Positions 1 through 6,995 of a stretch of DNA of 8,521 nucleotides are shown here, piece by piece. The DNA lies in assembly GCA_030527765.1 (NCBI GenBank), contig JAUNAE010000146.1:373-8893 (forward strand), read 5' to 3'. Under the pieces are notes generated by a model. It was not told where the DNA came from, ran no database searches, and saw nothing but the letters and a program-made list of their open reading frames with translations. The position numbers were made by a program, and so were the translations under genes. Every line of letters starts with the position of its first letter. Position 1 is the stretch's first letter. The DNA comes from Eubacteriales bacterium (lineage in GTDB: Bacteria > Bacillota_A > Clostridia > Lachnospirales > Lachnospiraceae).

Positions 1-211
1 CCCATCGTATGACAAAGTTCTATGGAAAGTAAAAAATAATGGAACAGAAGCTGAAAAACGCAACGACATTAGAGGGCAAATAGTTGATAGAGGTTTATCT
101 ATTCATGAGAATGCCTTATTTAGAGGAGATCACTATATTGAATGCTATATTATACGAAATAATGTCTGTGTGGCGATAGGACATGTCGATGTAGAAATAG
201 GAAGCGAGTAA
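1..211 (+). CDS. CBASS CD-NTase, C-terminal sensor domain (partial, 5' end outside window)
   Basis: Only the last 69 codons are present; the frame is read from base 2 and ends with TAA at 209-211. The residues include LWKVKNNGTEAEKRN, then RGQI, then FRGDHYIECYIIRNNVCVA and a closing HVDVEI. I recognise this as the AGS-C type sensor domain (adenylyl/guanylyl and SMODS C-terminal sensor) found behind the SMODS nucleotidyltransferase domain of some CBASS enzymes. The catalytic domain, which would make the cyclic di- or oligonucleotide on phage infection, lies upstream of the window, so its active site and product cannot be judged. Its stop overlaps the start of the following gene by one base (TAATG), which fits translational coupling to the effector. 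The gene is AT-rich compared with the genes after 1755. The family call rests on motif recognition of a short fragment, but the downstream SMODS-associated Nudix gene supports it independently. Confidence 0.85.
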   Translation, partial: PSYDKVLWKVKNNGTEAEKRNDIRGQIVDRGLSIHENALFRGDHYIECYIIRNNVCVAIGHVDVEIGSE

Positions 212-1119
212 TGAAAAAGAAAGTATTACGTTTGATATTATTTTTGGGGATTACATTGGTGAGTATTGCTGCAATAGTGATTGGAGACAATAATTGCTGC
301 ACGATTGTGTCTACAATTGGCGGAGTTGTAGCGGGGCTATCAATACCTAAATTAGGTGAATATATTGTTGATTTGTTTGACAATCGAAATTGGAAATCAT
401 CTCTTAGAAAGCATGAACGCGGTAAGCTAATCGGCAAAGAGGACTTTATAAGGATATCCTTTGCATATTTGTTTAGAATCAAAGTTGATGGAAAATATTT
501 TCTTGTTAAAAATGAGAGAGGAACTGGAAAATATCAACCAGTAGGTGGTGTATATAAATTTACTGAGGATGAGAAGCTAGTTCTTCGGAGTAAATACTGT
601 GCAGAAGACGACGATAAAATTCCGATTGACGATTCATCTCGACGTGATTATAGATTGCGTATTAAGGATAAATATATTAGAAGTTTTTATAGACACTTCA
701 AAAAAGGAAGTGGACGGGAAAATATAGGGAACTTAGGTCGTGAATTTAGAGAGGAACTGATTGATACAAATATTCTGGATCCTCAGATTTTCGCCGATAT
801 AAAATACCGATATATAGGGAGACATATTACCGAAGTGAAGTATGGAGATCATTTTCGGTGCTATGAAGTTCTTCTTGCTGATGTATGTGAACTAGAACTA
901 ACTTCAGATCAGGAAATTGCCATAAGAGATCTGATGAGTACTTCATCAGATCTATACTTATTTGCATCAGATAGCGAAATTAATTCACTGGGTGTTAAGG
1001 CTGGAAGTGCCGATTTGGCTGAGAAGATTGGTGATCACACAAAGAAAATATTAGTGGAGGCCGAAGATTCTCTGATAAAAGATCATAATGTTGGAAAGGT
1101 CTACTCTTGCTCTATATGA
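211..1119 (+). CDS. CBASS effector: two membrane helices plus SMODS-associated Nudix domain
   Basis: This 302-residue protein has hydrophobic segments at about residues 5-25 and 31-45, a short basic linker, then a Nudix-like domain at about 80-255. Visible landmarks are YFLVKNERGTGKYQPVGG (97-113), a typical Nudix beta-strand and substrate loop, and REFREELI (177-184), matching the REUXEE core of the Nudix box. The box is degenerate: the Gly expected after the EE is Ile184, and the upstream G/E spacing does not fit. The domain may therefore bind nucleotide rather than hydrolyse it. This layout matches the TM-NUDIX class of CBASS effectors (Cap16 in one naming scheme, from memory). In that role the soluble domain senses the cyclic nucleotide from the upstream CD-NTase and the membrane part kills the infected cell. 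The start at 211 has an AGGAAG site at 199-204 and a one-base overlap with the CD-NTase stop. The main alternative, a housekeeping Nudix hydrolase, fits poorly with the membrane helices and the neighbour. Confidence 0.85.
   Translation: MKKKVLRLILFLGITLVSIAAIVIGDNNCCTIVSTIGGVVAGLSIPKLGEYIVDLFDNRNWKSSLRKHERGKLIGKEDFIRISFAYLFRIKVDGKYFLVKNERGTGKYQPVGGVYKFTEDEKLVLRSKYCAEDDDKIPIDDSSRRDYRLRIKDKYIRSFYRHFKKGSGRENIGNLGREFREELIDTNILDPQIFADIKYRYIGRHITEVKYGDHFRCYEVLLADVCELELTSDQEIAIRDLMSTSSDLYLFASDSEINSLGVKAGSADLAEKIGDHTKKILVEAEDSLIKDHNVGKVYSCSI
927..953. repeat. Perfect 11-bp inverted repeat inside the effector gene
   Basis: Arms AGATCTGATGA (927-937) and TCATCAGATCT (943-953) are separated by five bases (GTACT). 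The sequence lies in frame inside the Nudix effector gene and encodes the stretch around RDLMSTSSDL. No T-run follows on either strand, so it does not look like an intrinsic terminator. It could fold in the mRNA, or be chance. Confidence 0.6.
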
Positions 1120-1132
1120 ACATGATGAAAGT

Positions 1133-1138
1133 GTGAGG
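1133..1138 (+). promoter_or_regulatory. Ribosome binding site that sets the acetyltransferase start
   Basis: GTGAGG sits six bases before the ATG at 1145. The alternative upstream ATG at 1088, in the same frame, has no purine-rich site before it and would overlap the effector gene by 32 bases. The site therefore favours 1145. Confidence 0.7.
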
Positions 1139-1144
1139 TTAATA

Positions 1145-1723
1145 ATGAACAGTAACTACTACAAAATAATCTTAAAACTCTTGCATATACCATACGGTAA
1201 GAACCTTCTGTTAAAGGGGTGTCCTTTCATCTATGCAAAGAAGGGCTCCGACCTTACCATAGGAAACAATGTGACAGTGAAGTCATCTTTTCTGTCAAAC
1301 TTAGTCGGGCTTTACAGCCGTTCTATCATCGTGATTCGTCATCCAGATGCTTACATTCATATCGGTAACAATGTGGGTATCTCCGGGGCAACAATCTATT
1401 CACGAAAAGGAATTTCTATTGGAGATAATACTGCTATTGGTGGAAACTGTAAGATTTTGGATAATGACTTCCATCCGATTAAAGCAGAGGCGAGACTACA
1501 GCTTCTGCAGGATGTGCACGGAGGAGAGTCTGATTTAGTTCCGGCGAAGGAAATTAAAATCGGTAAGAACTGTTTTATAGGATGTAATACGATTATTTTG
1601 AAAGGAACAGAATTAGGAGAAGGGTGTGTGGTTGGAGCTGGAGCAGTGGTATCTGGAAAGTTCCCTCCGAATTCTGTTATTGTCGGAAATCCGGGACGTG
1701 TGATTAAAACCTTAGAACAGTAA
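1145..1723 (+). CDS. Hexapeptide-repeat (left-handed beta-helix) O-acetyltransferase
   Basis: The product has 192 residues. Imperfect hexapeptide repeats run through the protein: LTIGNNVTV (37-45), IHIGNNVGISGATI (71-84), ISIGDNTAIGGNCKI (90-104), IKIGKNCFIGCNTII (137-151) and LGEGCVVGAGAVVSG (157-171). It closes with PPNSVIVGNPGRVIK, the hallmark C-terminus of the maltose/WcaF-type acyltransferases. The likely catalytic His is His110 in DNDFHP. These cytoplasmic trimers transfer acetyl from acetyl-CoA to a sugar hydroxyl; the acceptor cannot be read from sequence. The gene follows the CBASS effector by 25 bases and precedes the phosphatase by 31, all on the same strand. Together with the fucose gene downstream this suggests a role in surface polysaccharide. 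Serine or other small-molecule acetyltransferase activity is possible but less likely given the context. An extended version starting at 1088 would add 19 unconvincing residues. Confidence 0.88.
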   Translation: MNSNYYKIILKLLHIPYGKNLLLKGCPFIYAKKGSDLTIGNNVTVKSSFLSNLVGLYSRSIIVIRHPDAYIHIGNNVGISGATIYSRKGISIGDNTAIGGNCKILDNDFHPIKAEARLQLLQDVHGGESDLVPAKEIKIGKNCFIGCNTIILKGTELGEGCVVGAGAVVSGKFPPNSVIVGNPGRVIKTLEQ

Positions 1724-1754
1724 TTGTATTGATATTTTATGTGGAGAGTGTTAT

Positions 1755-2546
1755 ATGTTATCACCAAACTTATATACCCAAATCGAATCTATCATCCGCT
1801 CTGCGGGTCAAAAAATTAAATCTGCTTCTGTCACTTCTTCTACGGTTCATCAGAAGGAGGGGCTTGCAAACTTCGTTACGAACTTCGATATCGAGATCCA
1901 GAAGTTTCTGATCCGGGAGTTTTCTGCGATTCTTCCGGAGGCGGGCTTCTATGGAGAGGAAGATACGGAGGGCAGTGGCCGTGATCTGACGGAACCGTAT
2001 ATTTTCTACATCGATCCGATTGACGGTACGACGAATTTTATCTTCGGATACCAGTTCAGCTGTGTGTCTGTTGGTCTTGCGTACAAGGGTACGGTGATCG
2101 CAGGTTTTGTGTACAATCCTTATACGGATTCCATGTACAAGGCCGTCCGGGGAGAAGGGGCGTACATGAATGATCGTCCGCTTCACATTGAGAACAAATC
2201 CATTGAGGAGGGCATCGTTGCTTTTGGCTGTGCCAGATACAATGAAGGAGATACAGATCTTCTGTTTGCAACTGTGAAGGAATTGTACCTTCGTTCTCTG
2301 TGTGTCCGCAATGGCGGTTCTGCAGCTTTGGATCTGTGCCGTGTGGCAGCAGGTGCGAATACGGTTTATTTCGAATTGAAGCTGCAGCCTTATGATTATG
2401 CCGCAGCATCTATCATTATTGAGGAAGCGGGCGGTGTGATTACCCAGGTGGATGGTCAGAAGATTACTCTGGATGCTCCGTGTTCTATTCTCGCGGGTAC
2501 TGTGAAGGCTTGTGAAGAAGTGAAAACTTTGATGGAGACGTTGTGA
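1755..2546 (+). CDS. Inositol-monophosphatase-family phosphatase
   Basis: The product has 263 residues, the usual length for the Mg2+-dependent, lithium-sensitive phosphatase family. Family motifs appear in order: NFVTNFD (39-45), GEED (67-70) with metal-binding acidic residues, DPIDGTTNF (87-95), the metal and catalytic core, RNGGSAALDLCRVAAG (185-200), and YDYAAA (213-218). The last replaces the usual WDxAAG but keeps the third metal-ligand Asp (Asp214). The catalytic set looks intact. Substrates in the family include inositol-1-phosphate, fructose-1,6-bisphosphate, histidinol phosphate, PAP and sugar phosphates. Nothing here decides between them, though position directly before an Fkp-like sugar kinase/nucleotidyltransferase makes a sugar phosphate plausible (inference). 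The start has GGAGAG at 1743-1748, six bases before the ATG. The stop is 27 bases before the next gene, so the two are probably co-transcribed. Confidence 0.9.
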   Translation: MLSPNLYTQIESIIRSAGQKIKSASVTSSTVHQKEGLANFVTNFDIEIQKFLIREFSAILPEAGFYGEEDTEGSGRDLTEPYIFYIDPIDGTTNFIFGYQFSCVSVGLAYKGTVIAGFVYNPYTDSMYKAVRGEGAYMNDRPLHIENKSIEEGIVAFGCARYNEGDTDLLFATVKELYLRSLCVRNGGSAALDLCRVAAGANTVYFELKLQPYDYAAASIIIEEAGGVITQVDGQKITLDAPCSILAGTVKACEEVKTLMETL

Positions 2547-2573
2547 CAGATCGGCTTTTGAGGAAGGATTGAC

Positions 2574-5500
2574 ATGAACAAATATACAACACTTTTTGAA
2601 AGACAGTCATATCTCGATGCTTTGGAGTATTATCTGTCTGCCCTTGAGAATGAGAAGGTTCCGGTTTGGGATTATGTGATTCTGACTGCGAGCAATGAGG
2701 ATCAGGCGAAGGCGTATGAGGTGCAGATTGCCCATAGATTGAAGAAACAGCAGATTCCGAATCGAACGGTTTACAAGGTGATTCCGGATCTGAATGGCCA
2801 GAGAGTTGGTTCCGGTGGAGCGACGCTTTCCTGTGTGAAGTATGTGGCTGAGCAGGAGTTGGAGAAGAGTTCGAAGGCTTTATCCGGAAGTGGCTCTGCG
2901 TCCGGGAATCCTTTTGCAGGGAAAAAAGTTCTCGTGATTCATTCCGGTGGAGACAGTAAACGTGTGCCTCAGTATTCTGCCTGTGGCAAGCTTTTTTCAC
3001 CGGTGCCGAGGGTTCTGCCGGATGGAAGAAGATCGACATTGTTCGACGAGTTTATGATTGGCATGAGTACCGTTGCCAGCCGTATTTCCGAAGGCATGCT
3101 GATCTGTTCCGGAGATGTGCTTCTGCTGTTTAATGCGCTTCAGATTGACTTCTACGGTGCAGGTGCGGCGGCTCTTTCCATTAAGGAGAAGGTGGAGACC
3201 GGTAAGAATCATGGTGTGTTCCTGAAGGATGAGAATGGCATGGTTGGCAAATTCCTCCACAAACAGACAGTGGAGACTTTGACATCCTATGGTGCGGTGG
3301 ATGGCCGTGGTATGGTGGATATCGATACAGGTGCGGTCATTCTGAATTCGGATGTTCTGAAGGATCTGTACCGTCTTGTAGATACAGAAGAGACCTACTA
3401 TCAGTTCGTGAACGAAAAAGCCCGCATTTCTTTTTATGCAGATTTCTTATATCCACTGGCGAGTGATTCTACTCTGGAGCAGTTTTATCTGGAGAAACCG
3501 GAGGGAGATTTTACCCCGGAATTGCATGAATGCAGAACGAAGCTCTGGGAGGCACTGTCGAAGCATTCTATGAAGCTGATCCAGTTTTCTCCTGCATCCT
3601 TCATCCATTTCGGCACTACGAGAGAGCTTTTGCACCTCATGACAGAGGGCATGGAGGAATATCGGTTCCTGGACTGGTCCAGTACTGTGAACAGCAATTT
3701 GTCTCCGAGAAATTTTGCCGTAAGCAACAGTTATGTAAGCAAGAGATCTACGGTTGGACAGGGCAGTTATATTGAGGACAGCCGCATCCACAGAAACAGT
3801 GTGATTGGGGAAGGCTGTGTGATTTCCGGTGTGACACTGACCGGCGAGCGGGTTCCGGATGGTACGGTGCTTCATGGCCTGAAGCTGAATGACGGACGAT
3901 TTGTCTGCCGTATGTATGGCGTGGAGGATAATCCGAAGGAGAACCGATTGTTTGGAAAGGAACTCAAAGGGGTTCCCGGTTCTGAGGGAGATCTCTGGAC
4001 GGCACCGATTTATCCGATCTGTGACAGTATTGAAGATGCAGTGCGCCAAACCCTCGATGCACTTAGTGCCCTGGCGGAGGATGCGAATGCTCTTTCTATG
4101 GATTCTGTAGATGAGAATGTTGAACGAATCAGTCTGAAGGACAGCTTCAATCAGGCGGATGTGACGGCGATTCTTCCGTGGCAGGAGAATCTGACGGAGC
4201 AGGTCGTGGCGGAAGCGATTCTGGAAGATATTGATAATGGGGTACCGGCACTGGAGACGGCTTTTGCGCATCCGGAGCTTGATAGGCATACGATCAAATA
4301 TCTGATGGACAAGGCGAAGAAGCAGGATATCAGTCAGCTTTCTGAATTCAAAAAACTGGTTCGAATCTATGCTTATCTGTGGAAAATCACCGAGAAGAGA
4401 TCCTATGGAGACAAGTGTTTTGAGACGATCCGCGAGGCGACTCTTGCGGCTGCACTTGGAAGTGTTTCTTACAAGGATACGTATCGCCTGTCAAAGGATG
4501 TGACGGTGAATCTGCCGGTTCGTGTGAACTGGGGCGGCGGATGGAGTGATACTCCGCCCTATTGTATGGAGAACGGAGGAACCGTACTGAATGCGGCCAT
4601 TTCACTCAATGGTCAGCTGCCGATTGAGGTGACGATCAAGAAACTGGACAAACCGGTGATCGCCCTGGCAAGTACGGATATCGGTAGTTATAAGGAGTTT
4701 GAGGATCTTGCAGAACTGCAGGATTGCAATAATCCGGGGGATCCTTTTGCCCTTCACAAGGCGGCTCTTATTGCCTGTGGAGTGATTCCGGTGAAGGATG
4801 GAGAGAAGTCTTCCGGAAATTCCGGGGATCACAAGGCGGATCTGTCTGTTGCAGAACTTTGTGAACAGCTTGGATCCGGAATGTATATGAATACCCGCGT
4901 GATTGATATTCCGAAGGGTTCGGGACTTGGAACGAGTTCCATTCTCGCAGGAGCCTGTGTGAAGGCACTTTATCAGGCGATGGAAGTGGAGATCACAGAG
5001 GATGAGATCTTTGACCGGGTTCTGTGTATGGAACAGCTTATGTCCACCGGCGGTGGATGGCAGGATCAGGTCGGAGGGATTGTTCCGGGAATCAAGATGA
5101 TCTCTACCGTTCCGGGACTGAACCAGAAGATTGTGTGTCAGCCGCTCATGGTAAGTGACGAGACCATTGCCGAGTTGAATGAGCGTTTCGCTGTAATTTA
5201 CACGGGACAGCGCAGACTGGCAAGGAATCTGCTCCGGGATGTGGTCGGCAAATACATCAGCAATGACAGAGAGTCTCTGGAGGCGCATTATAACATTCAG
5301 CGTCTGGCGGTTCTTATGCGATTTGAGCTGGAGAAGGGAAACGTGGACGGTTTTGCGAAGCTTCTCTCTGAGCACTGGGGGGAGAGTAAGCGAATTGATG
5401 CGGGAAGTACCAATACGGCCATTGATATGATTTTTGCATCGATTGAAGATTTGACGGAAGGTCAGATGATCTGCGGTGCCGGCGGCGGTGGATTCCTGCA

Positions 5501-5603
5501 GGTTGTTTTGAAGAAAGGTGTCACGAAGGCCATGCTGCGTGAGAGACTGAATGAGGTCTTCCAGGACAGTGGCGTGGATGTTTGGGACTGCGCTTTTGTG
5601 TGA
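2574..5603 (+). CDS. fkp: Bifunctional L-fucokinase / fucose-1-phosphate guanylyltransferase (Fkp-like)
   Basis: The 1009-residue product has the two-part layout of Fkp. The N-terminal half (about 1-450) is a fucose-1-phosphate guanylyltransferase: GQRVGSGGATL (75-85) resembles the nucleotide-binding loop, HSGGDSKRVPQYSACGK (123-139) is the signature of this family, and SNSYVSKRSTVGQGS to about 436 forms a short beta-helical section. The C-terminal half (about 640-1009) is a GHMP kinase: RVNWGGGWSDTPPY (650-663), PKGSGLGTSS (780-789, ATP loop), STGGGWQDQVGG (824-835) and GAGGGGF (968-974). In Bacteroides the enzyme converts free L-fucose to fucose-1-phosphate and then GDP-fucose, used to decorate capsule and glycoproteins. 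The size is slightly above the roughly 950 residues I recall for the Bacteroides enzyme. A related sugar such as a heptose cannot be excluded because GHMP heptose kinases share the WGGG motif. AGGAAGGA at 2561-2568 is a strong ribosome site. It is the last gene of the + strand operon. Confidence 0.88.
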   Translation: MNKYTTLFERQSYLDALEYYLSALENEKVPVWDYVILTASNEDQAKAYEVQIAHRLKKQQIPNRTVYKVIPDLNGQRVGSGGATLSCVKYVAEQELEKSSKALSGSGSASGNPFAGKKVLVIHSGGDSKRVPQYSACGKLFSPVPRVLPDGRRSTLFDEFMIGMSTVASRISEGMLICSGDVLLLFNALQIDFYGAGAAALSIKEKVETGKNHGVFLKDENGMVGKFLHKQTVETLTSYGAVDGRGMVDIDTGAVILNSDVLKDLYRLVDTEETYYQFVNEKARISFYADFLYPLASDSTLEQFYLEKPEGDFTPELHECRTKLWEALSKHSMKLIQFSPASFIHFGTTRELLHLMTEGMEEYRFLDWSSTVNSNLSPRNFAVSNSYVSKRSTVGQGSYIEDSRIHRNSVIGEGCVISGVTLTGERVPDGTVLHGLKLNDGRFVCRMYGVEDNPKENRLFGKELKGVPGSEGDLWTAPIYPICDSIEDAVRQTLDALSALAEDANALSMDSVDENVERISLKDSFNQADVTAILPWQENLTEQVVAEAILEDIDNGVPALETAFAHPELDRHTIKYLMDKAKKQDISQLSEFKKLVRIYAYLWKITEKRSYGDKCFETIREATLAAALGSVSYKDTYRLSKDVTVNLPVRVNWGGGWSDTPPYCMENGGTVLNAAISLNGQLPIEVTIKKLDKPVIALASTDIGSYKEFEDLAELQDCNNPGDPFALHKAALIACGVIPVKDGEKSSGNSGDHKADLSVAELCEQLGSGMYMNTRVIDIPKGSGLGTSSILAGACVKALYQAMEVEITEDEIFDRVLCMEQLMSTGGGWQDQVGGIVPGIKMISTVPGLNQKIVCQPLMVSDETIAELNERFAVIYTGQRRLARNLLRDVVGKYISNDRESLEAHYNIQRLAVLMRFELEKGNVDGFAKLLSEHWGESKRIDAGSTNTAIDMIFASIEDLTEGQMICGAGGGGFLQVVLKKGVTKAMLRERLNEVFQDSGVDVWDCAFV

Positions 5604-5618
5604 GAATATAAGATAATC

Positions 5619-5654
5619 AAAAAAATGGTGGATGCCCTCCGGTATCCACCATTT
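5619..5654 (-). terminator. Strong intrinsic terminator in the convergent gap, T-tract on the minus strand
   Basis: Arms AAATGGTGGAT (5623-5633) and ATCCACCATTT (5644-5654) pair perfectly. Three inner pairs, including one G-U, bring the stem to 14 with a four-base loop at 5637-5640. Seven A residues (5619-5625) give a T-run at the 3' side when read on the minus strand, so it ends transcription of the zinc-ribbon gene at 5744. On the + strand the hairpin follows the fkp stop by 19 bases but has only three T after it. It may act in both directions, less efficiently for fkp. Confidence 0.82.
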
Positions 5655-5689
5655 GCTTACTTACACTGTTATACGAGATATAGAACATT

Positions 5690-5711
5690 TATCATAAATG
5701 CACTTATGATA
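5690..5711. repeat. AT-rich 8-bp inverted repeat in the intergenic gap
   Basis: TATCATAA (5690-5697) and TTATGATA (5704-5711) flank a six-base spacer. It lies between the terminator and the end of the first zinc-ribbon gene. The stem is weak and has no T-run. It might be a protein-binding dyad or chance in AT-rich DNA. Otherwise I see nothing in 5655-5737. Confidence 0.4.
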
Positions 5712-5743
5712 TTTATGCTGCAATCAGCTTATGAAACGTTTCT

Positions 5744-6949
5744 TTACCAGTCGCTGCTCCAGTCGGTGCTTCCGGAATCCCAGGAGTCGCTGGAACCCCA
5801 ATCATAGTCCGAGCTTCTGGAACTCTGGGAATTATTGGAAGAGGATGAATTGTCTTTCGTGTTAGCACGTTGTTCTACCTTATAGAGGGTGTAGGCACCG
5901 CTGTCCTTGAAGTCTGTGACCTGTGTGGAAGAGTCCCAGGTTGCGGTGTAGAAGAAATCATCTGAGGATGTAGTATGAAGGAGATCATCCGGAAGTTCGG
6001 ATGCATCGATGGACGTCCAATTGCTTGTGTCCGTGTCGTAATAGTACCAGTTGTCATAAGCGAAATCGGTCAGATGATACAGCGTGGTGTCACCGTTTTT
6101 GTAATAGCCTGTCCGGACATTGAAGCTTTTTTTAAGATCTTCGTAGGACGTTGAGTCGAGAAAATTCGTGGCACCAATGGAGTCATCCCACTTCTTGGAC
6201 AGATAGTATTCTTTTGCGCTTGTCTTCTCTATGAGATCCTCCGGAACTTGTTCTTCGGTAAGGAACCTGGACCAGTCGGAGGCGTTCTCATCATAGGAGA
6301 ACCAGTGGCGTGAATTGACAGCACCGTCGACGTAGTACTTCTCCCTGGAAGCATAGTACACTGTATTTTCGTAATTGTAATAACCTTCCTTTGGTGCAGT
6401 GCGGCTTTCCTTTAGTACCGTAGTTCCTTTATTTGATGAAGTGTGATCCGCTGAGGACATCAGCTTCAAAAGGATGTATACGACAAAGAGAATGATAAAT
6501 ATGATCAAGTTTTGTTTTGAAGATTTTTTTCCCCCGGAGGTATTGGAACTGGTAGAGTGCTGAGCTTTTTTGACGTTGTTCATTTTCTGCTCAATGATTT
6601 CCTGCTTCAGTCTCTGGAACAGTTCATTGACAGCGTATGCCTCATCGCTTCCTTCGTATCGAATGGCTCGCTGACCGGTGTCTTTGTTCTTGTATACGAC
6701 GAAGTTTCCGGTCTGGGAATCTTTGTAAATACCAAAGGCTCTCGGCTCTTTGTAATCGACTCCGATGAAAAAGCGTGTGACTTCAGCGGGTGGTAGTCCT
6801 CGGTCTTGATACCACTTTTGAAGTTCTTCGATGGTGACGGGCTGATCACCGCTTTTTCTGACAACACCGGAATTTACGGCACCGCAATTCGGACAGTGCT
6901 CCAGGGTGTCGTTAAATAAACTGCCGCAGTAGGGACATGTGATTTTCAT
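5744..6949 (-). CDS. Zinc-ribbon, single-pass membrane protein with two GYY modules and Trp/Asp tail (copy A)
   Basis: The 401-residue protein has no function I can name. In order it shows: a zinc ribbon with CPYC (5-8) and CPNC (19-22); a compact domain at about 36-122 containing TIEELQKWYQDRGLPP and FIGVDYKEPRAFGIYK, a type I have seen in other clostridial zinc-ribbon proteins; a Lys/Ser linker (123-146); one membrane helix (about 147-164); two homologous modules of about 80 residues (189-275 and 281-360); and a Ser/Asn-rich tail ending in Trp residues spaced by Asp/Ser/Gly (384, 390, 397, 401). The positive linker before the helix predicts a cytoplasmic zinc ribbon and external modules. 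AGGAGA at 6955-6960 precedes the ATG. The gene is a tandem paralogue of 7016-8203 and has its own promoter at 6980-6988. Roles in envelope sensing or surface binding are possible but unproven. Confidence 0.85.
   Translation of the reverse strand: MKITCPYCGSLFNDTLEHCPNCGAVNSGVVRKSGDQPVTIEELQKWYQDRGLPPAEVTRFFIGVDYKEPRAFGIYKDSQTGNFVVYKNKDTGQRAIRYEGSDEAYAVNELFQRLKQEIIEQKMNNVKKAQHSTSSNTSGGKKSSKQNLIIFIILFVVYILLKLMSSADHTSSNKGTTVLKESRTAPKEGYYNYENTVYYASREKYYVDGAVNSRHWFSYDENASDWSRFLTEEQVPEDLIEKTSAKEYYLSKKWDDSIGATNFLDSTSYEDLKKSFNVRTGYYKNGDTTLYHLTDFAYDNWYYYDTDTSNWTSIDASELPDDLLHTTSSDDFFYTATWDSSTQVTDFKDSGAYTLYKVEQRANTKDNSSSSNNSQSSRSSDYDWGSSDSWDSGSTDWSSDW
5870..6385 (-). repeat. Two tandem ~80-residue GYY modules encoded in copy A
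   Basis: Module 1 (residues 189-275, bases 6125-6385) and module 2 (281-360, bases 5870-6109) share one pattern. A GYY start is followed by T-x-Y, then W-(F/Y)-x-Y-D-x-x-x-S-x-W, then a P-x-D-L-(I/L) turn. The pattern closes with a T-S-rich segment ending in an aromatic pair, and then W-D-x-S with T-(D/N)-F-x-D-S. The match is clear by eye although overall identity is modest. It indicates an old internal duplication, present in both paralogues and so older than the gene duplication. Confidence 0.75.
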
Positions 6950-6979
6950 GGAGTTCTCCTTTCTCCTGTACTTACATTT

Positions 6980-6988
6980 AGTATACCA
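6980..6988 (-). promoter_or_regulatory. Extended -10 promoter of copy A gene
   Basis: Read on the minus strand the site is TGGTATACT, a TGn-TATACT extended -10, about 30 bases before the ATG at 6949. The -35 position holds only a T-rich hexamer with weak match to TTGACA, as expected where the TGn element compensates. The same arrangement occurs before copy B, which supports function. Confidence 0.65.
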
Positions 6989-6995
6989 TGGAGAA

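Noticed and set aside
211..330. Signal peptide on the effector
   Set aside because: The first hydrophobic stretch is followed closely by a second and no clear cleavage site is seen; a two-helix membrane anchor fits better.
1088..1144. 19-residue N-terminal extension of the acetyltransferase
   Set aside because: No ribosome site before 1088 and a 32-base overlap with the effector gene; the ATG at 1145 has GTGAGG at the right distance.
1770..2409. Minus-strand open frames inside the phosphatase gene
   Set aside because: The opposite strand carries all IMPase-family motifs; these frames show none and are codon-bias shadows.
3447..4289. 280-codon open frame on the minus strand inside fkp
   Set aside because: It is antisense to a well-supported enzyme gene, its translation is rich in Arg/His/Ile with no family motif, and it has no ribosome site; the same applies to 2485-3039 and 4602-5375 on the minus strand.
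5604..5743. Small gene or RNA gene in the convergent gap
   Set aside because: The gap holds a terminator and AT-rich DNA; the short + frame at 5625-5807 runs through the terminator and into the opposite gene, with no ribosome site.
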